From positions 1-27,869 of IMG/VR virus record IMGVR_UViG_3300030419_000454: 27,869 nt of DNA. One strand, written 5' to 3'. Below, piece after piece: positions 20,655 to 27,869 of this stretch (position 1 is its first letter; every line of letters begins with the position of its first letter). A model generated the notes under the pieces. The model searched no databases, was not told the origin of the DNA, and saw only the letters and a program-made list of their open reading frames with translations. A program made the position numbers and the translations under genes. The stretch is from a virus.

Positions 20655-23600
20655 CTATGTTCCATATCCAAAATCATATGCACCAGATTTGCCTTTATTA
20701 ATAGCTTGTATTAAACCATATAAACTATTAGCTACTTCACCAGCCTCTTTAGGCTTTTCAAGCATTCCACTATTAGCCATTGCATTTTCAACAATCCTTG
20801 CAGCTCTATCTTTATCATTAGTTGCAAGCTGTACAGTATGTGTAGCTGCATCTCGTAACTGTTGCCATACTTGAGCTAATGCAGCATTTTGCAATGCAAA
20901 AGCATTCTGCACATTAATTTGATTTGATTGATTTGCAGCCGCTGTATCTACTGTATTAGCTTTTCTACGCCATTCAACATTAGATTGTTCAACTGCTTGA
21001 GCATTGGCAGCATTCCACTGATCTTTTTGAAAATCTATTTGACTATTAAATTGTTGCATTTGAATAGAATTAGCATTTTCAAGTTGATCAGCCTTTAAAG
21101 TTTGATTAGAATTAAATTGTGCCATTGCATTTTGTTGAGCTACATTTTGTAAATCCATTTGACTTACTAGATTTGTCATAAATTGATTTAATTGATTTTC
21201 AGATGTAGCATTAAACTGTTGTGCAGCATTATCAAAAGATTGATTAGCTAATATTTTTTGTTGCATTTGCTGATTTTCTAAAATTATAGCTTGTTGATCA
21301 GCATTTAAATTAGCCAAATCTAACTGTAAAAAAGACTGAGCATTTTGCATAGCTATTTTAGTTCGTTGATCTACTGCGGCTAAATCTAAATTAGCTAACG
21401 CAGTTGCATCTTGCATAATTGCTTGTTGTTCAGCATTAAAATCTGCCATTGTCATTGTTTGCATAAACTTACTATTAGCTAATGTAACTTGTTGATCAGC
21501 ACTAAATTGCGTTAAATCCATGTTGGCAACCATACCAGCATTTTGTATAGCTTTTTGTTGATCTACATTTAATTGTGCTACTCCTAATCGTTCAGCAATT
21601 TGACCTTGTAAAAGATTTGTTTGCATTCTAGCATTTAAGTTCGCTAATTCTGCTTGCTGTTCTGCTCCTATACGTTCTGATTCTGCTTGATTACGTGATG
21701 TTAAATTAGCTAGACGCATCTGTTGTTCATTAGTTAAGTTAGCTAATTCCATTTGTTGTTTAAATTCTGCATTCTTAGAAAGAAACTCAGCAGCTATTTG
21801 ATTTTCTTGCATAAGAGCTTGTTGTTGATTACTCATATTTTGAGCAGCTCTAGTTTGTAATGCTTGAGCATTAGCTTGTGCAATAGGATAAGCACTTTGA
21901 ATAATAGAATTAAAAAGTGCATCTCTTCCAACTGTTGAGACTTCTAAACCTCTTTGAGCCATCATAGAATTAACGGCTGCTACTGCTGGCCTAGCCCATG
22001 TTGGAATCTTATCATCTTCTAAACCTTCTAATAATTTATCCATTTGTGCTGAAACAAGAGCTTCTTCAGGTAGCTCTGCAACTGCTGCAACTATTGCAGG
22101 TTCAGTAACATCTAAAGCTCCTGGATTGTCTGTTGCTGTAGCGGCTGCTTGAGAAGATAAATTTGAATTTTGAGATAATGAACTAGACGCAGGATTTGTC
22201 ATTGAAGTTTTTAACGAATCCATTATTTGTTTTCTAGTAGATCCAAAACCAAACGTATCTACAATTTGTTGGGCTTGAGCATCATCTGCGGCTGTATTAG
22301 TAATAACAGCACGAGTAGCTTTTTCTGCTTCTTGGGTTGGAGATATATTTATTGCTGATCTAAATGTAACTTCAGGAACAAACGAAGCATCAGAACGTGT
22401 TAATGTAGCACTAGGAGTTCTAGCAGCTTCTTCTTGAGCAGTATCTCTTCTTGCAGCCTCTGTTGTGCCTGTAGTTCTAATTTCAGAAACATCTGCTTGT
22501 TGAGTTAAACCTGTTTGTTGTGCTGCTGTAATATCAGCAGTTTCTGAAACACCTACAGGTGTCCATTCTTTTGCTGTAATAGTATCAGGAGTAGTTGTAG
22601 TCTCTGCTGATTTTGTATAATCACCCATACCAGAAGTAGAAATATCTCCATAATCACCTGTTAGCTTTTGGACATTTTCAGGTTTTGTTATTGACCAAGG
22701 AGCTAATCCTCTCCAAGTCATTATAGGCTTACCTTCTGCATCGTACATAGGTTCGCCAGTTTCAGGATCTAATTTAGGAACTGGAGTTCTACTAATTAAT
22801 CGTTCTGGAGACATTTGTGAAATATCCGACCTTGCCATTTGACTTAATTGAGCAGCAGTTTGAGGATAATTAGAAAGAGGACTTACTCGTTGACGAGTCT
22901 TATCATAAGAAGCAGAAAGATCCGCTTCACTTACCTCTAGATTAGGATCGTCAGCAGAACCCACAGGAACCCAAGCTGTACCAGTCCATACTTCAGTATA
23001 AGTTATCTGACCAAACTCAGAAGGTACATTAATTACTCTTGTATCTCCTACGTTTGGAGTAGTTTCTCCTGTACCATCTCCAGTACCATCTCCAGTACCA
23101 TCTCCAGTACCGTCACCTGTACCGTCACCTGTACCATCACCTGTACCGTCTTTTACGTTGGTAATCTTATCTGTTGGGAAATTATTTTTAAACCAAATTA
23201 ATTCAGGGCCACTTAAAGTACCCTCTTTAAATCTATTGTACATAGAAACTATAGGTGCATATGAAGCAGCATGAGTAGCATTAGGATCAGTCCATATATT
23301 ATATTGGTCAATCATTGATTGGGTAGCAGTACCATCAGCTACTTTATTTAAAATGTGTACAAAATTATTATCACTTTGACCTAATGGATCATTTGGATCA
23401 TCTCCACTATACCACCAAGACGGAAGTTCTGGTTCTTTAAATACTCCAGGTCTTTCATCAGGTATTTCAGGATCATCAAGAGGGGGAGGAGGAGGTCTAT
23501 CTCCTGCGGCAGCTTTAGCATCTGCGGCAGCTTGAGCATCTGCGGCAGCTTTAGCATCTGCTGCTGCTTTAGCCGCTGCTTCTTCATTTATTTTTCTTTG

Positions 23601-23765
23601 AAGTTCTGCTAATCTTTCTTGTTGAGCAGCTAATTGTTCAGGCGTACTTGTAATATTTTGAGAGCTGCCAATACCACCTACACCTATACCACCAACAGCA
23701 GCACGTTTACGCTTCAAAGCCTTTGTAACTGAACGATTATTACGCTTTTTTCTTTTTTTAGCCAT
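20655..23765 (-). CDS. 1036-residue Gln/Ala/Asn-rich repeat protein of the virion block
   Basis: The N-terminus is very basic (MAKKRKKRNNRSVTKALKRK). Residues 58-87 are an Ala-rich AADAKA repeat, followed by prolines (RPPPPPLDDPEIPDERP). Residues 205-231 are a GTGD tetrapeptide repeat. About 330-640 is Thr/Ala/Gln-rich. Residues 674-970 are an unbroken array of 11-residue units rich in Gln, Asn, Ala and Leu, for example LANLTNEQQMR and QFNSNQTLKAD. The C-terminus ends NSLYGLIQAINKGKSGAYDFGYGT. Such a straight helical array could span the envelope or line a tube. There is no signal peptide, no lipobox and no enzyme motif. AAGGT lies upstream of ATG 23765. It sits between the tail-fibre genes and the other virion-type proteins. 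Likely an internal virion or tail protein; I recognise no family name. Confidence 0.8.
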   Translation of the reverse strand: MAKKRKKRNNRSVTKALKRKRAAVGGIGVGGIGSSQNITSTPEQLAAQQERLAELQRKINEEAAAKAAADAKAAADAQAAADAKAAAGDRPPPPPLDDPEIPDERPGVFKEPELPSWWYSGDDPNDPLGQSDNNFVHILNKVADGTATQSMIDQYNIWTDPNATHAASYAPIVSMYNRFKEGTLSGPELIWFKNNFPTDKITNVKDGTGDGTGDGTGDGTGDGTGDGTGDGTGETTPNVGDTRVINVPSEFGQITYTEVWTGTAWVPVGSADDPNLEVSEADLSASYDKTRQRVSPLSNYPQTAAQLSQMARSDISQMSPERLISRTPVPKLDPETGEPMYDAEGKPIMTWRGLAPWSITKPENVQKLTGDYGDISTSGMGDYTKSAETTTTPDTITAKEWTPVGVSETADITAAQQTGLTQQADVSEIRTTGTTEAARRDTAQEEAARTPSATLTRSDASFVPEVTFRSAINISPTQEAEKATRAVITNTAADDAQAQQIVDTFGFGSTRKQIMDSLKTSMTNPASSSLSQNSNLSSQAAATATDNPGALDVTEPAIVAAVAELPEEALVSAQMDKLLEGLEDDKIPTWARPAVAAVNSMMAQRGLEVSTVGRDALFNSIIQSAYPIAQANAQALQTRAAQNMSNQQQALMQENQIAAEFLSKNAEFKQQMELANLTNEQQMRLANLTSRNQAESERIGAEQQAELANLNARMQTNLLQGQIAERLGVAQLNVDQQKAIQNAGMVANMDLTQFSADQQVTLANSKFMQTMTMADFNAEQQAIMQDATALANLDLAAVDQRTKIAMQNAQSFLQLDLANLNADQQAIILENQQMQQKILANQSFDNAAQQFNATSENQLNQFMTNLVSQMDLQNVAQQNAMAQFNSNQTLKADQLENANSIQMQQFNSQIDFQKDQWNAANAQAVEQSNVEWRRKANTVDTAAANQSNQINVQNAFALQNAALAQVWQQLRDAATHTVQLATNDKDRAARIVENAMANSGMLEKPKEAGEVANSLYGLIQAINKGKSGAYDFGYGT
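20856..21746 (-). repeat. hendecad array: 27 tandem 11-residue units
   Basis: Within the 1036-residue protein, residues 674-970 divide into consecutive 11-residue units with no insertion or deletion. The first part pairs into 22-residue units that typically open LANL, LTQF or MADF with xxQQ at positions 8-9. The later part has units that mostly open QFN, QFM, QLE or QWN. The DNA is diverged between units, so this is an old protein-level repeat and not a recent DNA duplication. Eleven residues per three helical turns gives a nearly straight or right-handed coil. Confidence 0.85.
23071..23150 (-). repeat. 12-bp tandem repeat encoding GTGD
   Basis: About 6.7 copies of a 12-bp unit (plus strand GTACCATCTCCA and the variant GTACCGTCACCT) encode GTGD in the minus-strand protein. 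The first copies are nearly identical and the last three share the second variant, suggesting expansion by slippage in two steps. As 12 is a multiple of three, copy-number change keeps the frame. Confidence 0.9.
23505..23576 (-). repeat. 18-bp tandem repeat encoding AADAKA
   Basis: There are four 18-bp units starting at 23505, 23523, 23541 and 23559 (plus strand TGCGGCAGCTTTAGCATC). The first three differ by one base; the fourth is diverged. They encode an alanine-rich helix near the N-terminus of the 1036-residue protein. Length changes would be in frame. Confidence 0.85.
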
Positions 23766-23767
23766 TA

Positions 23768-24040
23768 TTAATTACCTTGAAATGTATAAATAAGTGCCGT
23801 AGCACACACAGTTATTAGTATCCACATGAACCTTTCTGACATTTTAATAGAGCTTGTATTCTTAGATACTTGACTCTGTAATAAAAGAAGATCATCTTCT
23901 TGTTCATCTGCTCTATACTCTAAGCGTTTAACTCTATTTGTTGAAGCTATTAAACGCTCTTCTATTCTTGCCACAGTTGTAGCTGCTTCTGAAAGCTTAT
24001 CAATTTTTTCTTCAATTCTGTCCAATCTTACACTATCCAT
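23768..24040 (-). CDS. coiled-coil protein with C-terminal membrane span (XhlA-like topology)
   Basis: This 90-residue protein has a heptad helix from about residue 4 to 65 (LDRIEEKIDKLSEAATTVAR, RLEYRADEQEDDLLLLQ), then KMSERFMWILITVCATALIY as a span at 67-86. Only four residues follow. Size and layout are like haemolysin XhlA-type or tail-associated phage proteins. The start overlaps the stop of the tail-fibre-accessory gene as TAATG. It lies between the fibre genes and the repeat protein, outside the lysis cassette, so its lysis role is doubtful and the functional call is only structural. Confidence 0.7.
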   Translation of the reverse strand: MDSVRLDRIEEKIDKLSEAATTVARIEERLIASTNRVKRLEYRADEQEDDLLLLQSQVSKNTSSIKMSERFMWILITVCATALIYTFQGN

Positions 24041-24639
24041 TAGTTAGGCCAATCTTGTCCTGCCATTACTGTTGCCAATGCGTCTACATCTGCTGCATTA
24101 GCGATTGCTGTTTCTAGTCTTGCACATTCTGTTATTACTGCTGCACGATAGGTAGCTGTTGCGCTTGGTATCGCTACATCACGCTCGTATTTTCTAATAA
24201 CCATCCAATCTGTTTTAGCTAATAGCTTGTTTGCTGTATCTTTGACTTGAGCAGTCATAGGTGTTTTTAAACCTTGGTTGACTACTTTTTCACTACCGTC
24301 AACCCACTTGCCTTTATCTTTTCCAGCACCATTGTCGTAATCAGCATCCCAAATCTGATGGTATAACTGATTACCATCTTTATCTTTGGCATCCTCATCT
24401 TCTAATCGTTTAGCAGTATTCGTATATTGTTGCGTAGGAACACCATCTACTAATTCAACATTACCTTCTGTAACAAAATAATAATTTTGGTCTTTGCGTT
24501 CTCCTTGAACAATATCCATTACACCTTCAGCAGTTTTAAAGTCTGCATTGGCTACACCACCTGCAAATGAGGTATTTGGGAATAATTGTTTTATGTTTCC
24601 TGTTGCGGTTATTGAACCGTCTTTTACTATTGCATACAT
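24040..24639 (-). CDS. tail fibre accessory or assembly-chaperone-like protein
   Basis: This 199-residue protein follows directly after the large fibre gene. The N-terminal half is beta-rich (MYAIVKDGSITATGNIKQLF, NYYFVTEGNVELVDGV). The C-terminal segment (ANKLLAKTDWMVIRKYERD, then ATYRAAVITECARLETAI and ADVDALATVMAG) is typical of phage tail assembly chaperone proteins, which sit next to tail fibre genes and help fold or attach the fibre. GAGGT lies upstream of ATG 24639. It may be a small fibre-associated virion protein instead. The C-terminal motif supports the family; the exact role is inferred. Confidence 0.75.
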   Translation of the reverse strand: MYAIVKDGSITATGNIKQLFPNTSFAGGVANADFKTAEGVMDIVQGERKDQNYYFVTEGNVELVDGVPTQQYTNTAKRLEDEDAKDKDGNQLYHQIWDADYDNGAGKDKGKWVDGSEKVVNQGLKTPMTAQVKDTANKLLAKTDWMVIRKYERDVAIPSATATYRAAVITECARLETAIANAADVDALATVMAGQDWPN

Positions 24640-24642
24640 TTG

Positions 24643-27132
24643 TTACCTCGCATTGGCATATTTGAATGGAAATTCAGCAAAGGCCATGAAAAATATATTT
24701 TCTCCACTTCCATTAAGGTCATTAGTTGCTCTAAGCTTAAAGCCGTTTGATAAAAAATCAACACCGTTACTGCCAGACGTATAATCAGCAGTCGTTGCGT
24801 TTGGAAAAAGAATAAGAGTGTTCAAGTTTAATGGATCTCTTCCAGTATCGTGAACCCACCACCATGCTGAACTGCCATGATTCTTAAAAAGCACATAAGC
24901 AGGTCTAAAGCCACAATTCACAAAAACTCCATCTACATTTCCGTTTCCGATGTAGTTTCCAAAGCGACTAAAACCTTCAACTTCTGCCCAAGCGTAAATA
25001 AGAAAGTCTTCATCATCTGTTGCATTACTATAAATAACGCTAGATGTGGGTGCTGTAGCAGTCATTGAAGCTGGTGCATCTGTATCATTTAACTGAAAGT
25101 AATCCCAACCACCGTCTAAAGCAGACGTTTGTAAATACCAATCACCTGTATCACTTATAAGTTTTACTATGTAAACTTTTGGAACAACTCCAAGACCATG
25201 ACCATAAGTTGTTGCTGATCCTGTTCCTTCTCCCTGCATAATACTAAATCCAGCCGTTGTATTTACAGATACTGTAGAGGCTTCTGCTCCATCATTATTT
25301 GTACTACTAGAACCACCAGCTTTCCAACACCAAGCCACATAATTTTCAGTGTTTGCATTTCCTGCTGTGTTTGCATTTGCAGTAAAACCATCAGAACCAA
25401 ATGCCGAAACATAAGAAGCTCCTGCGCTTTCTGCTGAATTAGAATTAGTTGAAATCCATGCACGATTAGCTCTTACACTATCATGTAAACCATGATTAGT
25501 AGAACCACCTCTGTCTTTTATCCATACTAAATCAGGTTGATGACCTACTCCAGTAATAGCATTTGTTCCACCATTTCCAGTATAAAGCACAGTATTAAAA
25601 TGCTCTGTAGGTTTTTTAATTGCTGGTGTAGGTAGGTTTTTGGAACATAACGCTTTGAATCCAGACGGTGGCGAATAGAAAAAATTGCCCTCACCGTTAC
25701 CGTCTGCATTGCCTCCAGCCGTTTCTAGTCCACAGAATGTTCCATTTTGACCAAAGTTTAATGTTTGTTTTGAATTACTATTGCTTGCAGAATTTGGCCC
25801 AACTTCTAACTGTATTATAGTATCACTAGTAAAAGTATGAGACTGCCCATTTGATCCTGCTGCTGGATTTCCACTATCCAACCATGTAATACCTGATCCG
25901 CTGTCGTATCCCCCATAAACTTTGTTATTATCTACATCAAGAGCTAAAGCAATAATATAACTTGTAGCAGTAGCACCAGTTACAGTTTCTTGTGCTGATC
26001 CACCATCAAAAAGTCTAATAGTATCAACCGTAGCAATTAAATCTGCTACCATTCCTGTAAAAGCAGAGTTGTTGAAATATTCTCCATCAGTTGCTCCACT
26101 ACCATCTTTTGGAATAATTGCTGTTTTTTGAGGCATAACGCCTATCCAAGATGTGTTGCCTGTTCCAGACTCAACTGCCATTCTTGTTTCAATATACCAT
26201 TTGCCTGATTCTGGAACTTTAAACGTAGCAATGTGATTTCCATAATATCCATTGTTATAAGTTACAGCTTTTACATGTAGATTTCCTTGAGATAAATTTG
26301 TAATAGTTGAATTGTAAGGTGTTGCTGCATTTATTGTCGGGTAGTTATTAGTAGGTGAATCAAGCAGGACATCTGAATTTCCCATACTGCTGGTTGACCA
26401 AGTATTACTGTTCCCAGAACTGTCGGTTCCAATAGCACCTGATGCCAATTTTAAATAAACACCATTATTGCCGTAAGATCCTGTATATTTCTTAGGAATC
26501 CAAGCCCCTGTAACGGCATCGGTTTCTCCAAATGATGAAGGTGTTAATGCTGTTCCATCAACATAGTGAACTTCTGCTACATATCCTTTATACCAAGAAA
26601 CTGTACCTGTTGCATTGATTGCTCCTATCAATGTCCATGTAGCAGAACCTATACCAGTATTAGAATCTTGAGTTGGGTTATTTGTTGTACCAAAAGAAGT
26701 TTCTTGGACTCCGTTTATATATAATTTAACTCTGTCATTTGCTGTTGATTGTGTAGTATCTATTGCCAAGCATAGATGAAACCACGAAGTTACATCTTTA
26801 AATACCCTATTTGTAATTCTCCAGTTTGTATTATATCCACCTATATAAATCTTATCGGCATAAAAATTTAACGCAAAATATTCAGTATCTGTATTCGTAG
26901 AGTCATCCCAAGCGGAAAATAAGATGTTGCCCTTACCAGAATCAGCATGACCAGTTTGAACATGTGCCCTTTTGACCCATGCAGAAAATGTCCATGTTTT
27001 GCGGCTAGTACCAGCACTTCCGTAGTTTTTATAAATGTAAGAATTAGCATCTTCTCCAAACATTAAAGACTGCTCTATTTCATAGGCTTTTCCACCCGAT
27101 GCAGAAATAAGTTTTTGTGCTGCTCTACTCAT
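24643..27132 (-). CDS. tail fibre with LamG-like and SPRY-like domains
   Basis: This 829-residue protein has a short N-terminus, then a concanavalin/LamG-like domain at about 45-205 (WTFSAWVKRAHV, DRVKLYINGVQ, YVAEVHYVDGTALTPSSFGE). A SPRY-like domain lies at about 285-465 (SGKWYIETRMAVES, YIIALALDVDNNKVYGGYD, then HTFTSDTIIQLEVG). The C-terminal 320 residues hold two related beta modules (HQPDLVWIKDRGG, NYVAWCWKAG; then FRPAYVLFKNHGS, IFFMAFAEFPFKYANAR). This architecture is common in marine phage fibres and fits glycan or protein binding on the host surface. It starts directly after the stop of the upstream fibre gene (TAGATG) and is followed by the chaperone-like gene. No trypsin-like or lyase motif is seen. 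Confidence 0.9.
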   Translation of the reverse strand: MSRAAQKLISASGGKAYEIEQSLMFGEDANSYIYKNYGSAGTSRKTWTFSAWVKRAHVQTGHADSGKGNILFSAWDDSTNTDTEYFALNFYADKIYIGGYNTNWRITNRVFKDVTSWFHLCLAIDTTQSTANDRVKLYINGVQETSFGTTNNPTQDSNTGIGSATWTLIGAINATGTVSWYKGYVAEVHYVDGTALTPSSFGETDAVTGAWIPKKYTGSYGNNGVYLKLASGAIGTDSSGNSNTWSTSSMGNSDVLLDSPTNNYPTINAATPYNSTITNLSQGNLHVKAVTYNNGYYGNHIATFKVPESGKWYIETRMAVESGTGNTSWIGVMPQKTAIIPKDGSGATDGEYFNNSAFTGMVADLIATVDTIRLFDGGSAQETVTGATATSYIIALALDVDNNKVYGGYDSGSGITWLDSGNPAAGSNGQSHTFTSDTIIQLEVGPNSASNSNSKQTLNFGQNGTFCGLETAGGNADGNGEGNFFYSPPSGFKALCSKNLPTPAIKKPTEHFNTVLYTGNGGTNAITGVGHQPDLVWIKDRGGSTNHGLHDSVRANRAWISTNSNSAESAGASYVSAFGSDGFTANANTAGNANTENYVAWCWKAGGSSSTNNDGAEASTVSVNTTAGFSIMQGEGTGSATTYGHGLGVVPKVYIVKLISDTGDWYLQTSALDGGWDYFQLNDTDAPASMTATAPTSSVIYSNATDDEDFLIYAWAEVEGFSRFGNYIGNGNVDGVFVNCGFRPAYVLFKNHGSSAWWWVHDTGRDPLNLNTLILFPNATTADYTSGSNGVDFLSNGFKLRATNDLNGSGENIFFMAFAEFPFKYANAR

Positions 27133-27867
27133 CTATTTTAAATCCTGACCTGCTGTAAATCCGTACCAGATTGTTCCACCGTCTGAAGTTGCAAATACAA
27201 AGAAATCATCTGCTCCAGAACTTGTAGAAATTGTTGGCGCAGTTCCATCAGCCCAATCAACTGCACCGGGCCACGTAACTGTTCTGGCACTAGAGTCCTG
27301 TATCAAATGCAAAATAAACGAATAACCTGTGCCACTTGCAGGAGGATTACTAAATGTAAAGGTAGTATTTTCTGTAAGTGTATGCTTAAAGTAATTACCG
27401 CTTTCACATGCAATAGTTGTAGCATTAGATGAGCTTGTTGGAGCTACATAAGTTTCGTTATATGATACTGCTCTAAACTCCTGATTAGCTACTACGTCTT
27501 GATTTTCATCAATACTTATAGCAGGTGTTGTTCCTACTGTTGAGCCTACACCAATTAACAAGTCATCCGCTGAGTCATCGAGACCCACATAGAAATCTTG
27601 AGCGTTTCCATCGAAAATTATTTTAGTGTCTTCTGCACCTGCATCACCGATTGTTAGTGTAGGTGTAGTACCAATTAGCTTTAAACCTGTAGACGTTAAC
27701 TCTGCTTTCTTTTCGTTGTCTGCATAGAAGTTAATTTCATTAGCATCTTCAAAGTCAATCTTGGTTTCATCGTCTTCACCAATCTTGATGTCTGTAGCCA
27801 ATAACGATGTAATAGTTGTTTGTGCTGCTGCAAGTGCAAAGTCTATTGTATTATCTGCATCCTGATA
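27133..27867 (-). CDS. tail fibre-type structural protein, 5' partial at the right edge
   Basis: The frame stays open to the window edge. A TTG at 27801 could be read as a start, but the preceding codons continue in frame (LAAAQTTITSLLATDIKIGE), so the true start lies outside. The visible 244 residues contain two related beta modules (DIKIGEDDETKIDFEDANE; then TLTIGDAGAEDTKIIFDGN and DFYVGLDDSADDLLIGVGS) and a C-terminal beta domain (YFKHTLTENTTFTFSNPP, SFILHLIQDSSARTVTWPG, DDFFVFATSDGGTIWYGFTA). This is the repetitive tail-fibre type widespread in marine phages. The C-terminal domain probably caps the fibre. The next gene, with one ATG directly after the TAG, is the LamG/SPRY fibre, so these may form one appendage. 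Confidence 0.85.
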   Translation of the reverse strand, partial: YQDADNTIDFALAAAQTTITSLLATDIKIGEDDETKIDFEDANEINFYADNEKKAELTSTGLKLIGTTPTLTIGDAGAEDTKIIFDGNAQDFYVGLDDSADDLLIGVGSTVGTTPAISIDENQDVVANQEFRAVSYNETYVAPTSSSNATTIACESGNYFKHTLTENTTFTFSNPPASGTGYSFILHLIQDSSARTVTWPGAVDWADGTAPTISTSSGADDFFVFATSDGGTIWYGFTAGQDLK

Positions 27868-27869
27868 GG

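Noticed and set aside
23381-23587. 68-residue minus-strand frame with MLKLPQ repeats
   Set aside because: It is the 18-bp repeat read in another frame of the 1036-residue gene; repeats whose length is a multiple of three stay open in all frames.
1-27869. tRNA genes, CRISPR arrays, insertion sequences or integrase
   Set aside because: Coding sequence fills nearly all of the window; no cloverleaf-sized gap, spaced direct repeats, transposase or integrase motifs were seen by eye. A tRNA or covariance search could still correct this.

Overview
The window is an internal stretch of a low-GC, very densely packed genome of a tailed double-stranded DNA phage. It is probably podovirus-like and probably from an uncultivated marine virus. 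The reasons are a T7-type replication set, a lysis cassette, large internal-virion-type proteins, LamG/SPRY tail fibres, almost no intergenic DNA, and ATGA or TAATG overlaps at most gene junctions. No terminase, portal, major capsid or RNA polymerase gene lies inside the window. Both ends cut a gene: the primase-helicase lacks its 5' part on the left, and a tail-fibre-like protein lacks its 5' part on the right.

Layout. (1) Plus strand, 3-6572: nucleic-acid module. It holds a T7 gp4-like helicase C-terminus, a T7 gp5-like DNA polymerase, a winged-helix protein, an endonuclease VII-type HNH nuclease, a PD-(D/E)XK nuclease with a Cys cluster, two small unknowns, a T7 gp3-like endonuclease I, a 28-residue membrane peptide, a DUF3310 protein, a secreted SleB-type cell wall hydrolase and two small proteins. 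(2) Minus strand, 6565-10522: lysis and accessory module. It holds an M15 endolysin, two tiny proteins, a full-length IscU Fe-S scaffold, a GTA-type holin, a second small membrane protein, a basic protein, a staphylococcal-nuclease homologue, a membrane protein, an outer-membrane-type lipoprotein and a coiled-coil protein with a C-terminal membrane anchor. (3) Minus strand, 10488-23765: five large or medium virion-type proteins. They include a 1782-residue protein with an embedded SAM-methyltransferase domain, a 951-residue protein ending in a lysozyme-like domain, and a 1036-residue protein with a long unbroken 11-residue repeat array. (4) Minus strand, 23768 to the right end: tail-fibre module. 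The two transcription units converge and their last genes overlap by 8 bp at 6565-6572.

How the parts fit. The plus-strand genes copy, recombine and process phage DNA. The minus-strand genes build tail fibres and probable ejection proteins and then lyse the cell. The phage carries two different Holliday-junction-type nucleases and three separate muralytic domains. Host is not identifiable from this sequence alone. A phage-borne IscU of the classical ISC type fits a host using the ISC pathway, such as a low-GC gamma- or betaproteobacterium, better than a typical SUF-dependent alphaproteobacterium; this is inference. Several small genes (5296-5382, 6239-6367, 10005-10133) were found only from start/stop overlaps and ribosome-binding sites. 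No gene-free stretch longer than about 100 bases exists, and I see no tRNA, rRNA, CRISPR array or insertion sequence.
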